Shown here: positions 25,058 through 33,637 of the stretch, piece by piece | Position numbering within the stretch: the first letter of the stretch is position 1 | Layout of the letters: every line of letters starts with the position of its first letter | From: an uncultured Christensenella sp. | GTDB taxonomy: Bacteria; Bacillota; Clostridia; Christensenellales; UBA1242 | Direction: 5' to 3' | Assembly: GCA_949293905.1 (NCBI GenBank) | Contig: CASFFG010000010.1 | Coordinates: 1-37,636, forward strand | Length of the DNA: 37,636 nucleotides | The notes under the pieces: model-generated | What the model was told of the DNA's origin: nothing | The model's database searches: none | The model's input: only the letters and a program-made list of their open reading frames with translations | Made by a program: the position numbers and the translations under genes

Positions 25058-26250
25058 TTATGTCTCTCTTGTAGGGCTGAAAAGTGGAATGAGCGGATTC
25101 TCTTTTCCACTAAATAAATCCAAAAGAATTTTTGCACCGGCAAAAGCATTTATTACGCCGTTTGCACCACAACTAATCATATAGTAAATATCTTTAAATT
25201 TAGATTCGCCTATAAGCCCTAAATTGTCGTCCGTCCAACCAAAATATCCACAAAAAGAATATTCCACTCTAATTTTATCCGCAAAATCTGGAAACATTTT
25301 ACATAAATCTTTATATAGTTTCCTATATTTCTTTTTTGCAACTTTTTCGTCTATATTTTTTCCTTTACTCGCTGTATCTTCCCCTCCAAAAATTATGCGG
25401 GCATCGGGAAGCAGGCGCATGTAATGATACGGCTCTTTATCGTCCTGAACGAGCGCATTATTTTTTATTTTTAATTCAGGTAGTGGATTTGTAATGATAG
25501 TGTACGATATATCGCACATACAAAGATTTTGCTCAATTAAATCTAGGTTATATCCAGTAGCTATAACTATTTTCTTGCAATAAATTCGCTCTTTAAAATT
25601 TGTTATTGCCACAAAACCATTTTCGGTTCGCTCAATTTTGTCTATTTTTGTATTTTCAAATAAGTTGTGTTTGTTTGGCGCGTTTTCTATTAACTGTTTA
25701 GTAAACAAATACGGATTAAATTCCGCCCCGCCGTCTTCACAATATATTCCTTTTTTAATTTTAAAGGGGAAAGGGTTGTTGCTCTCATCTATTAATTTTG
25801 CTTTAAATCCGTGCTTTAATCTAAAAGCGTATTCATCTTCGACCGCTTTTGTCTTAAAAATATTTGTGGTATAAAGTAGGGACGGACGGGGCGAAAAGTG
25901 ACAATTATTCCCGTATTTTTTATAAATTTTTCTATTTCTTTAATACTGTTTTGACCCATTTTGTAGATATCGACGATATCATCTTCGCTCATGTATTTTA
26001 GCAAGTCCTTTGCATAATCGTCCAACTGATATTCAAGTAGAACTGTTGCGCAAGTTGTGCAACACATGCCGAAGCGCGATTTATCCACTAAGATAGTGTC
26101 ATATTTCTGTGCGATGTAAAAATTTGCAATGGCACCAACTATTCCGCCACCAATGATCAATATTTCCGTAGTCTTATCACAATTCAAATATGGGAAAGGC
26201 TCTATCCTTTCTGCCCTACAAAAATATGGTTCTCCCTTTACATATTCCAT
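25058..26250 (-). pseudogene. FAD-dependent (DAO-type) oxidoreductase, frameshifted
   Basis: Two open frames form one protein of about 397 residues. The N-terminal part has the dinucleotide fold ILIIGGGIVGAIANFYIAQKY followed by ILVDKSRFG. The C-terminal part has KKIVIATGYNLDLI, YHYMRLLPDARIIFGGED, GYFGWTDDNLGLIG and YYMISCGANGVINAFAGAKI, as in the glycine oxidase/YurR-like DAO family. The frame must shift by -1 near 25892-25898: adding one C to the CCCC would read RPRPSLLYTTNIFKTKAVED into the second frame. I place the start at 26250. A run of eight G (26256-26263 on the minus strand) lies five bases before that ATG in the ribosome-site position. The alternative start is 26265. It lies downstream of the sirtuin/macrodomain pair, as FAD enzymes sometimes do. 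Confidence 0.78.
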
Positions 26251-26370
26251 TTTTACCCCCCCCATTTGTATTTTGAATAATTAATGGATAAATATAAATA
26301 AAAATGGAAAATTCTCTATATAAAAATATCTCATTTCTTTAATGATAAATTATAGAAATGAAAATTTATA

Positions 26371-27264
26371 TTAAGTTAAATCGGTTAAAATTTTTGAAGT
26401 GTCTTCATTAAAAAGAAGTGTTTTATCCCTTATCTCTTCTGGGCAGAAAGCGTAGTCTTTGTTTATACGGATTAAATGAGTGTTTTTGTCCAAATAGGTC
26501 ATCTGTTCAAATGGATATTTTATGATTGCGGGCGTATTATACCCTACGCCGATTTCAATTAATACAAGTTTTTTATCCTTAGACTTTTCTAAAAATTCAC
26601 GGTACATTTTTGCATGCTCGTACCAACCTGTGTCCTGGACAAACCTATCGCCCGCACGCAAGTTCATTTCCATATTGCGCGAACATACTGGGCATTTTGG
26701 AATTAATGATTTATCAATTTTTGTTCTCCTATTCTTTCTATCATTTAACACAAGTTCGCCGTTTACTTCTTTTAAGAAGCCTTGTGATTTTAGCATATTA
26801 AAAACTAGGTCTTGGTTATCATATGTTTTATCATGACAAGGCACCGAGCATTGAAAAAGCCCGTAGTCGCCCTGTGTATAGAATAATCTATCTTTATCGA
26901 ATCCCGCCAACTGAAACTGGTGGTCAACATTAGTTGTTATTATAAAGTAGTTTTTGTTCCCTACTAATTCTTTTAGTGATAAATACAGGTCATTTGCCTT
27001 TGACTTATATCTATTGATATACACCATGCGCGACCAAAATGCCCATTTTTCTTCTTCCGTTTTAAAAGGATAAAATCCGCCAGAGTACATGTCGGTTAGT
27101 CCGTATTTATCCTTGAAATCAGCAAAATATTTATTGAAGGTCTCTCCGCCATACTCAAATCCGCCCGCTGTAGATAGACCAGCGCCCGCACCTATTAAAA
27201 TATAGTCCGCGTCTTTTAGTAACTCTCGCGCTGATTTAATTTTCTCTTCGTAATTCTTTATCAT
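26371..27264 (-). CDS. class M sirtuin (SirTM), protein ADP-ribosyltransferase
   Basis: 297 residues. A sirtuin Rossmann core with GAGAGLSTAGG (res 25-35), TTNVDHQFQLAG (110-121, the NAD-binding Asn/Asp), and TQGDYG (130-135), where canonical sirtuins have a catalytic His-Gly. Zinc cysteines are at 139, 143, 191 and 194 (CPVC). The departures from classical deacetylases and the partner macrodomain gene match class M sirtuins, which mono-ADP-ribosylate a lipoylated GcvH-like protein in staphylococci and streptococci. The start overlaps the macrodomain gene by 29 bases, so the two are coupled. No GcvH-L or LplA2 gene is visible in the window, so the target here is open. Confidence 0.9.
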   Translation of the reverse strand: MIKNYEEKIKSARELLKDADYILIGAGAGLSTAGGFEYGGETFNKYFADFKDKYGLTDMYSGGFYPFKTEEEKWAFWSRMVYINRYKSKANDLYLSLKELVGNKNYFIITTNVDHQFQLAGFDKDRLFYTQGDYGLFQCSVPCHDKTYDNQDLVFNMLKSQGFLKEVNGELVLNDRKNRRTKIDKSLIPKCPVCSRNMEMNLRAGDRFVQDTGWYEHAKMYREFLEKSKDKKLVLIEIGVGYNTPAIIKYPFEQMTYLDKNTHLIRINKDYAFCPEEIRDKTLLFNEDTSKILTDLT

Positions 27265-27844
27265 ACAACTCCTTATCTATATCTTTAAACACATTGAATA
27301 CTACTTTTATCTCGTTCCCGTTTTCATTTAGCCAATTTCGTACACTTTTTACTGCAATTTTACATGCAAGCGCATTTGGGAAAGAATATAATCCCGTTGA
27401 AATACAACAAAAAACTAAAGTCTTTAATTTTAACTCCTTCGCTTTATTCAGTGAATTTATATAACATTTAGCCAAGGCTTCTTCATCATTCTTTTTTACC
27501 ACTCCGCAGATTTGCGGTCCAGCGACATGGAGCACATACTTGCATGGCAAATTATATCCACGCGTAACTTTTACTGGTTGTAAATTGTAATCTCTTTTAT
27601 TTTTTAACTCCCTTAATTCATCTCGCATTTGAAAACCGCTAGCGGACATGATGACATTGTCTATGCAGTCATGACAAGGGACAAAGCAACCTAAGAACTC
27701 ATCGTTACCAGCATTGACTATTGCGTCCGCTTTAAGTGTAGTAATATCACCTTGAAATAGTGCTATGTTATTTTTAAATTTAAGTTCATTTACATCAATA
27801 ATACCTTTCTCTTCTTTTTCAATAGTTAAGAGTTCATCTTGCAA
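27236..27844 (-). CDS. zinc-type macrodomain ADP-ribosyl hydrolase (start uncertain)
   Basis: Macrodomain partner of the sirtuin, expected to remove its ADP-ribose marks. GDITTLKADAIVNAGNDEFL is followed by GCFVPCHDCIDNVI with the His/Cys zinc ligands of Zn-macrodomains, then YVLHVAGP and CISTGLYSFP. The 27844 start is a TTG without a ribosome site. The same frame stays open upstream to 28012 and there encodes EDYELDRRLFRGLCNQCL ... NLQDELLTIEKEEKGI, which matches the helical N-terminal region of full-length Zn-macro proteins. The real protein therefore begins upstream, but no ATG, GTG or TTG occurs in that stretch. Either a rare start is used, or the 5' end was lost next to the restriction island. 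Confidence 0.85.
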   Translation of the reverse strand: MQDELLTIEKEEKGIIDVNELKFKNNIALFQGDITTLKADAIVNAGNDEFLGCFVPCHDCIDNVIMSASGFQMRDELRELKNKRDYNLQPVKVTRGYNLPCKYVLHVAGPQICGVVKKNDEEALAKCYINSLNKAKELKLKTLVFCCISTGLYSFPNALACKIAVKSVRNWLNENGNEIKVVFNVFKDIDKELYDKELRREN

Positions 27845-28047
27845 GTTATAAAAGTTTTTATCTATTCCTTCTAGATGTAGGCACTGGTTGCAAAGCCCGC
27901 GAAAAAGTCTTCTATCTAACTCATAATCTTCACCATAAGAAATATTTAATTTTAAATAATTTAATAAAATTTTTAATAAATTGCTTAAAATTTTGCGTTT
28001 TTGAATTAGTTGTTAGTTGATATTCTTAAAAGTATTTATTTTTTTAT

Positions 28048-28112
28048 TTAGGCCTGTGCTTGTCTGGTGGAGCGAAGCGACACCACTTGTATCAAGACAA
28101 GCACAGGCCTAA
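28048..28112. repeat. long palindrome at the left edge of the restriction-modification island
   Basis: Arms 28050-28065 and 28095-28110 are a perfect 16-bp inverted repeat (AGGCCTGTGCTTGTCT), extendable by two more pairs, with a 29-base centre that holds its own TGGTG...CACCA hairpin. It is GC-rich against its surroundings. There is no T run after either arm on the proper strand, so it is not a normal terminator. It may be a mobile-element end, an integration scar, or a structured RNA. Apart from this, the spacer 27845-28222 holds the open upstream extension of the macrodomain frame and the endonuclease promoter (TATAAT about 30 bases before the ATG). Confidence 0.85.
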
Positions 28113-28222
28113 GTGCCATAATTAAATTTTGCTAAGTTTATTTCAAAAATTCTTTCAATTTTTAATACAAAATACAATATTTTATGCTAAACTATAATTA
28201 GTTTTAAAGTAAGGAGCTATGT

Positions 28223-30217
28223 ATGAAAAAACTACATTATAGACTTTATGGAGATAACATAATTGAATGTATTAGAATCGTTAAAATGATTAAAAACAAT
28301 TCTTTTGAAAATTTTCAAGAGAAATTATCACTTATAAATCAAATGTCTTCTATTATAACACTAAAAAATAATAATTATGAATTAATTTTTGAATTAGTAC
28401 CTGGATTTGAAAAAAGTAATAAAAAAAGATGGAGGGATAACATTTTAAATAACTATAAAACTATTGGTAGCGTTTTGGATGAAACGGCCGATGCTTTTAT
28501 AACAAAGATAGATAAAGATATCGAAACTATATTGTGTGTTATAGAGTTTTGTTCTGCTCTACAAGCTGGAAATCAAGCATGGCAACGATCTGGTAGAGCA
28601 TATTCTTGTGCAAGGACAAAAATACCTTATTTTTATATTATTGACTTACCAAAATATGAATTAAATCCAGCTACAAGGGAACGTTTAGCATTAAGATTTC
28701 CTAATTGTATTGTTCCTTATAGTTATATAACATATTCTGAAATACATAATACAACAGCATATGTCTTAATAAATAAATCTCAAGAATATATTGAAACTGA
28801 CCCAGCATTTGATGGATATGATATGTCTACAATATTTAATGATAAAGAGTTTGGAAATTATTTGTTGCATCTTATTTTAGGAAAAAATACGGAGAAATTT
28901 GTTGAAAGTATTAAAATAAAAAATAGTAATTTTGTAAATTTTTTAGCTCCACTTGAAAATGTACAATCTTACACAGGAGATGAAATACACGAATTAAATC
29001 CAGAAGAGCTGGCCAATTCAATTATTACTAATAATAAAAAATTTTCATTTAAAAAGAAAATTGCCAAAAAATCAATAAGCGGAAATTTAAATGATTTGCA
29101 TAATATAGTACAAAAATATAGTCTCGGTATTTTCAGTTCTGATTTACCTTTTGGTATTATTGAAAAAAACAAAATAATACATTTTGTTGAAGACTGCTCA
29201 AAATTATATCCTTTGGATAAAAAGATTAAAAAAGAATTGCTAAAAAAAGAGTGTTTAATTGTTACAATGATTAAAGGTTTCAAACCTGGAGGAGATGACA
29301 ATCGACCAGACAGAGGTATTTTACCTTTAATCAGAATGTTGTTTGGAGAACAAGCTCCAGTTCTTACTATTCTTTATGGTCCCTTATTAAAAAATAATTA
29401 CAAATTATTAACAAATAATCCTAAGAAACTTTCTAAGAGCAATGGATTATGGCAAACTATAATCGAATTATCGAATTATCTTTTATTTGATTGTCCTATT
29501 ATTAAAGAAGATGAAAATAAGTCGGGTTTTATTGTTTTTCATAGTACTTTAACCACATTAACAAATATTAAGTATTCTTTTAAAAAATTAGACTTGTCAC
29601 CACAACATTTCAGAGAAGATGATATTGATTCATTGTTCTATTTGCTTTTCTCGTACGAGTCAGATGCTTTTTATGGTATTTGTAATCCACCTGGCGGTGA
29701 TTGGAGTGGTTTGTCACTGATTTTTAATAATACAGAGTATCGATGGCTCTCTTTACCAAGAGTAAGCAATGATAAGAGACCTGACCATGTTATTGAATTT
29801 GATATTAATGGACAAAAACCCTTCCTACTTATTATGGAATCAAAGGAAAAGGCTTGCGACCTGGAAGAAAATATTGGATATAGGTTATCAAATTATGTTA
29901 AATGGTTGCTATCATCTATTCCAAATGTAGAATATGCTGAAGATTTATGGAAAAAAAGTAATAGAAAAATTTCATTTGACAATTTTCAACCAATTACTTG
30001 TGGTTCGTTTATTTCTACATCGTCTATAAATTATTCAAATTTATTAGAAACATCTAATTGTTATATAATTTATTCATGTATACCTCAGGATAATAAGTGG
30101 AAATTAGAAATATATTACAAAAATAACAATATAGTTTCTGAGTTCATTGAAAAAACAAAATCTATTTATAAAAATAGTATATTTATATTTGACGTAAAAT
30201 TTTTTGCCATTGATTAA
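28223..30217 (+). CDS. type II restriction endonuclease, PD-(D/E)XK family
   Basis: A 664-residue endonuclease. The C-terminal third has RPDHVIEF ... LLIMESKEKA, i.e. Pro520-Asp521 then Glu539-Ser-Lys541, a textbook PD-(D/E)XK site. A helix with NIGYRLSNYVKW follows. A second conserved-looking block at res 105-127 (CVIEFCSALQAGNQAWQRSG) has an E...Q...R-x-G layout and could be another catalytic or DNA-contact element. The size is far above the DpnII-type (about 290). AAGGAG seven bases before the ATG fixes the start. It ends convergently with, and overlapping by four bases (TTAA), the methyltransferase operon. Codon use is more AT-rich, with few GCG/CGC codons, unlike nifJ or tex, consistent with transfer. 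The recognition site cannot be deduced. Confidence 0.82.
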   Translation: MKKLHYRLYGDNIIECIRIVKMIKNNSFENFQEKLSLINQMSSIITLKNNNYELIFELVPGFEKSNKKRWRDNILNNYKTIGSVLDETADAFITKIDKDIETILCVIEFCSALQAGNQAWQRSGRAYSCARTKIPYFYIIDLPKYELNPATRERLALRFPNCIVPYSYITYSEIHNTTAYVLINKSQEYIETDPAFDGYDMSTIFNDKEFGNYLLHLILGKNTEKFVESIKIKNSNFVNFLAPLENVQSYTGDEIHELNPEELANSIITNNKKFSFKKKIAKKSISGNLNDLHNIVQKYSLGIFSSDLPFGIIEKNKIIHFVEDCSKLYPLDKKIKKELLKKECLIVTMIKGFKPGGDDNRPDRGILPLIRMLFGEQAPVLTILYGPLLKNNYKLLTNNPKKLSKSNGLWQTIIELSNYLLFDCPIIKEDENKSGFIVFHSTLTTLTNIKYSFKKLDLSPQHFREDDIDSLFYLLFSYESDAFYGICNPPGGDWSGLSLIFNNTEYRWLSLPRVSNDKRPDHVIEFDINGQKPFLLIMESKEKACDLEENIGYRLSNYVKWLLSSIPNVEYAEDLWKKSNRKISFDNFQPITCGSFISTSSINYSNLLETSNCYIIYSCIPQDNKWKLEIYYKNNNIVSEFIEKTKSIYKNSIFIFDVKFFAID

Positions 30218-31020
30218 TAGTTTAAAAATAAGGATTCTATTGTATTATTTAAATTTTTATCTATTACTTTATTAAACGTTGATTTTAAGCCTTTAATAAA
30301 AATGTGTCTTTTGTATAAATCTTTTGGTACTATACATTCATATTTTCTTTGGTCAGATGAACCATCAAATGATAAGGCAAATTTAATGCCTTTTTTGTTA
30401 AGTTCCCTTAAGAAATCCCATAACTTTTCATAGTCTATTTTTCCAAAATACATATTTTTAGTATTAAAATATGGTGGGTCTAAATATACAAAATCACCAC
30501 TTGAGACTTGAGATAATATTTGAGAATAATCTCCTGTAAAAAATTTATAATTTTGGATCTGCTTTGATGCTTCAAACAATACGTTAGACAAAGTGTCAGG
30601 ATTTACACCTTTTCTGCTATAGTGTAATGAATTATTAAACTTTCCATTTTTATTATAACGAATTAATCCATTAACACAAGTTCTTGAAAGAAATAGCAAA
30701 TCTTCTCCTGTTGGTTTTTTATTATATCTATCACGTACTACAAAAAATTCTCTATAATCATTTTGCAATAAGTACCATTCTTTTCGATAATGTGATACTA
30801 AAAAGTCTGGAAAATTTTTAAGTTTATTCCAAAAATCAATCAAAGAATCATTTATATCGACACATATAGCTTTTAATGGGGATAAACGCAATAATATAGA
30901 CCCTCCACCTAAAAATGGCTCGTAATATGTATTAATAATTGGTGGAAAATATTTAATAATTTCATCAGCCAAAAGTCTTTTGCTTCCACTCCACTTTATT
31001 ACTGGTTGTTTTTTATTCAT
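30214..31020 (-). CDS. D12-class (Dam-like) adenine-N6 DNA methyltransferase
   Basis: 268 residues, alpha-class MTase. KWSGSKRLLADEII is the SAM-side start, PFLGGGS (res 36-41) motif I, and VYLDPPYF (about 178-185) the catalytic DPPY. The order motif I then motif IV with a target-recognition insert between is that of Dam, DpnM and M.EcoRV. It protects one strand or form of the site cut by the convergent endonuclease. It overlaps the upstream methyltransferase gene by eight bases, so translation is coupled. Confidence 0.93.
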   Translation of the reverse strand: MNKKQPVIKWSGSKRLLADEIIKYFPPIINTYYEPFLGGGSILLRLSPLKAICVDINDSLIDFWNKLKNFPDFLVSHYRKEWYLLQNDYREFFVVRDRYNKKPTGEDLLFLSRTCVNGLIRYNKNGKFNNSLHYSRKGVNPDTLSNVLFEASKQIQNYKFFTGDYSQILSQVSSGDFVYLDPPYFNTKNMYFGKIDYEKLWDFLRELNKKGIKFALSFDGSSDQRKYECIVPKDLYKRHIFIKGLKSTFNKVIDKNLNNTIESLFLNY

Positions 31021-31816
31021 ATTTATTTAAATCCTTATCATTTAATCTTTTATTAGCCAAGTTAATATAATCTTGATTTATTTCAAAAGAGATATAATTT
31101 CTATTGTTACGTTTTGCACTTACACATTCAGTTCCTGAACCACAAAATGGTGACAATATTAAATCATTTTCATTAGAAGATAATTGTAATAATCTATCTA
31201 TAATTCTCACTGGTTTTTGAGTGGGGTGTTTACCATATTTTAATTCCCATTTTTGCTTGTTGTTCGGAATACTCCAAACAGTTCGCATTTGTTTGTCTTT
31301 TACTTTTAAGTTATCATATTCAAAATTACCATTTTTTGAAAATTCATAATTAAAGGTGTATTTTCTCTTTTTGGGTGAACTATGCACCCAAAGAATCGTT
31401 TCATGACTTGCTGTTAATCTGCGTCCAGCCAAATTAGGAAAAGAGTTAGGTTTATACCAAATAACTTCATTTATGATTTCTAATTCCAATAATTGACACA
31501 CAAAATTTATTATTCCTATGTTATGATAAGTGCCAAATATCCACATTGACCCTGTTTCTTTTAATATTCTTTTTGCTTCAGAAAGCCAAGCTTTAGTAAA
31601 TGAAAAATATTCATCTAAAGTAAAAGCGTCCCAGTCTTGCTTTACTTTATCCCATTTTCCGCCCATTCCTGCTATTAATGAATTTCCTTCACAGTGAATT
31701 GAATTTCCAAATGATAGGTTATATGGTGGATCTGCAATAATCAAATCAACAGAATTAGAATTTAAACTTTGCATACCTTTAATACAATCTATATTATATA
31801 TTTTATTTATTTCCAT
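31013..31816 (-). CDS. beta-class DNA methyltransferase (N6-adenine or N4-cytosine)
   Basis: 267 residues. Here the catalytic motif comes first, IIADPPYNLSFG (DPPY at res 29-32), and the SAM motif last, LSPFCGSGTECVSAKRNNRN (about res 225-244), which is the beta arrangement of M.HinfI, M.MboII and DpnA. KHPTQKPVRIIDRLL before it is the usual 'HPtqKP' motif. An alpha/beta pair next to one endonuclease occurs in DpnII-like systems and in systems with asymmetric sites where each strand needs its own enzyme. It overlaps the XRE gene by 14 bases and the D12 gene by eight. Confidence 0.93.
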   Translation of the reverse strand: MEINKIYNIDCIKGMQSLNSNSVDLIIADPPYNLSFGNSIHCEGNSLIAGMGGKWDKVKQDWDAFTLDEYFSFTKAWLSEAKRILKETGSMWIFGTYHNIGIINFVCQLLELEIINEVIWYKPNSFPNLAGRRLTASHETILWVHSSPKKRKYTFNYEFSKNGNFEYDNLKVKDKQMRTVWSIPNNKQKWELKYGKHPTQKPVRIIDRLLQLSSNENDLILSPFCGSGTECVSAKRNNRNYISFEINQDYINLANKRLNDKDLNKYE

Positions 31817-32027
31817 AGTTTTCTCTCTCTAAAATTATATCAACAATATCTCCAATATTGCACTTCAAAAATTGACAAATTTTTACTAATATTTCAGTAT
31901 TTACATTTTCTCCTTTTGCCAGTTTGGTAATTGTTGATTTGCTTACTCCAGTCATTTCATGTAATTGAGTTTTATTTATTTTTTTATCTATCAATAGTTT
32001 CCATAATTTATTATAACTTAATCCCAT
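31803..32027 (-). CDS. XRE-family regulator of the restriction-modification operon
   Basis: A 74-residue Cro/CI-type helix-turn-helix protein: KLLIDKKINKTQLHEMTGVS followed by STITKLAKGENVNTEILVKICQFLKCNIGDIVDII covers all five helices. It is the first gene of the methyltransferase operon and overlaps the next by 14 bases. Its role may be like that of controller (C) proteins, timing methylase before nuclease, but the endonuclease is on the other strand and has its own promoter. AAGGAG precedes the ATG. Confidence 0.9.
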   Translation of the reverse strand: MGLSYNKLWKLLIDKKINKTQLHEMTGVSKSTITKLAKGENVNTEILVKICQFLKCNIGDIVDIILERENYGNK

Positions 32028-32045
32028 AAAAAACTCCTTATATTC

Positions 32046-32073
32046 ATTATATTTACAACATTATATCATGAAA
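32046..32073 (-). promoter_or_regulatory. methyltransferase operon promoter with direct repeats
   Basis: Two copies of CATTATAT (plus strand), 14 bases apart centre to centre, in the region just upstream of the XRE gene. On the minus strand they read ATATAATG, so each holds a potential -10. They may be binding sites for the XRE protein or alternative promoters. Confidence 0.4.
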
Positions 32074-32090
32074 GTAATTAAAACACAAGA

Positions 32091-32117
32091 AAAAGTCGCG
32101 ATTTCTCGTGATTTTTA
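32091..32117. terminator. hairpin terminator at the right edge of the island
   Basis: TCGCGA (32096-32101) and TCGTGA (32106-32111), 4-base loop, with one G-U pair and T runs on both strands. It isolates the island from tyrS. Between it and 32203 I see nothing else. Confidence 0.6.
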
Positions 32118-32202
32118 TATCGTTATGTTATTATTTCTACTTATAGCATTTTTTGCAAGTTTCAAAATTTTTAACTTTAGTCTGGTCGTGTTGAAATTAA
32201 TA

Positions 32203-32240
32203 TAAAAAGGAACTTTACTTTGTGTGTAGAGTTCCTTCTC
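32203..32240 (-). terminator. tyrS terminator
   Basis: AAGGAACT (32207-32214) and AGTTCCTT (32230-32237), with an inner 3-bp stem, followed by T on the minus strand. It lies about 95 bases after the tyrS stop. Confidence 0.75.
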
Positions 32241-32334
32241 TTTTATTCTGCTAGTTTCAAAAGAGTTTAACCATGCCCTATTTTTTTCATAAGCAATTTC
32301 GATTCATATTACGATATTTATTCTACAACAAGTT

Positions 32335-33573
32335 TTATTCTACAATGACTTTTAAGAATACCTTTTTACCCTTTTTCACAACTATATTCTTACCTTTTAT
32401 TAACTGGATTTTTATATTTTGATTGTCTAGTTTTTCGCCGTCAATAGTTATTCCACCTTGCTCAATTAGCCTTCTAATTTCGCTCTTTGAACTAAAGATA
32501 GATAGCATAGACAAAAATTCTACTACATTTAACTCTCCATTAAAATTTAGCGTTTCACTTGGCATATTCTCAGCAATTTTGTCACCTTTGCTAAACAACT
32601 TTTCAGCGGTTTCTTTCGCCTTGGTTGCTTCCAACTCCCCATGTACCAATTTTGTAACTTCAAAAGCCATTAATTTTTTAGCACGCACAATATCTTTTTT
32701 ACACATTTCTTTAATGGTATCTATTTTTAAATCCGTAAAAAATCTTAAAAGCCTTTCCACATCGGCGTCTAGGCAATTAACAAAATGTTGGAAAAATTCA
32801 AACGCAGATGTCTTTTCCCTAGACACCCATAGTGTCCCCTTTTCTGTTTTCCCCATTTTTACACCGTCCGCATTAGTTAAAAGCGGGCAGGTTAAACCCA
32901 CCATTAAAGGTCTAGGAGTTCCGTCCTTAAAATTCATCTTTCTGCTAAGTTCAGTGCCTGCTACAATATTACCCCATTGGTCAGAGCCTCCTATTTGTAA
33001 AATACAATTAAATTTATCGTTTAGATGCACAAAATCAAATGCCTGCATCAGCATGTAACCCATTTCCATGAAAGTCAATCCACCCTGCTCTAAACGATTT
33101 TTGTATAGGTCCTTTTTTAACATCTCATTAACATTAAAGTTAACGCCAACTTCACGCAAAAAATCAATGTATGTGATAGGTTTTAACCAATCTGCGTTAT
33201 CTACGATAATCGCCGGATTATCACCGTTTAGTTTAATGAATCGTTTAAGCAAATTTTTAATTTCTCTTGCGTTTTTCTCGACTTCTTCTTTCGTTAACAT
33301 TTTTCGCATATCTTTCTTTCCACTCGGGTCACCTATTAGTGCAGTTGCTCCGCCAATTAATACTATGCACTTATGCCCGCAATCTTGTAAAATTCTCGCC
33401 ATACGCAACCCAAAAAAATGCCCTATATGCAGGTCGTCGGCGGTCGGGTCAATACCAATGTAAAATGTTACAGGTTTTTCACTAAGTATTCTTTTTGTTT
33501 CTTCTAAATTGGTAGATTGAAATACAAATCCGCGTTCTTCAAGTATTTCAAATGCGTTATTTTTAAATTCCAT
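32335..33573 (-). CDS. tyrS: tyrosyl-tRNA synthetase
   Basis: 412 residues; charges tRNA-Tyr with tyrosine in the cytoplasm. Class I signature HIGH at res 49-52 (ADDLHIGHFFGLR), tyrosine-binding region with GGSDQWGNIVAGTEL, the KMSKS loop as KMGKT (about res 234), and a C-terminal S4 RNA-binding domain (about 345-405, SSKSEIRRLIEQGGITIDGE). KMGKT in place of KMSKS is characteristic of the TyrRS subgroup called TyrZ-like. AAGGAG precedes the ATG. It lies about 337 bases downstream of its predicted transcription start, with a Tyr-rich leader peptide and tandem terminators between, and no T-box. Confidence 0.97.
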   Translation of the reverse strand: MEFKNNAFEILEERGFVFQSTNLEETKRILSEKPVTFYIGIDPTADDLHIGHFFGLRMARILQDCGHKCIVLIGGATALIGDPSGKKDMRKMLTKEEVEKNAREIKNLLKRFIKLNGDNPAIIVDNADWLKPITYIDFLREVGVNFNVNEMLKKDLYKNRLEQGGLTFMEMGYMLMQAFDFVHLNDKFNCILQIGGSDQWGNIVAGTELSRKMNFKDGTPRPLMVGLTCPLLTNADGVKMGKTEKGTLWVSREKTSAFEFFQHFVNCLDADVERLLRFFTDLKIDTIKEMCKKDIVRAKKLMAFEVTKLVHGELEATKAKETAEKLFSKGDKIAENMPSETLNFNGELNVVEFLSMLSIFSSKSEIRRLIEQGGITIDGEKLDNQNIKIQLIKGKNIVVKKGKKVFLKVIVE

Positions 33574-33637
33574 AATTTACTCCTTTTCCCTTATAAGTTT
33601 TCTTTAATAAATTTTAAAATTTTTCTTTATAAATATT

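Noticed and set aside
32423-33463. Plus-strand open frames of 211 and 131 codons opposite tyrS
   Set aside because: They are antisense shadows of tyrS, Ser/Phe/Leu-rich as expected from the complement, with no ribosome site or family signature.
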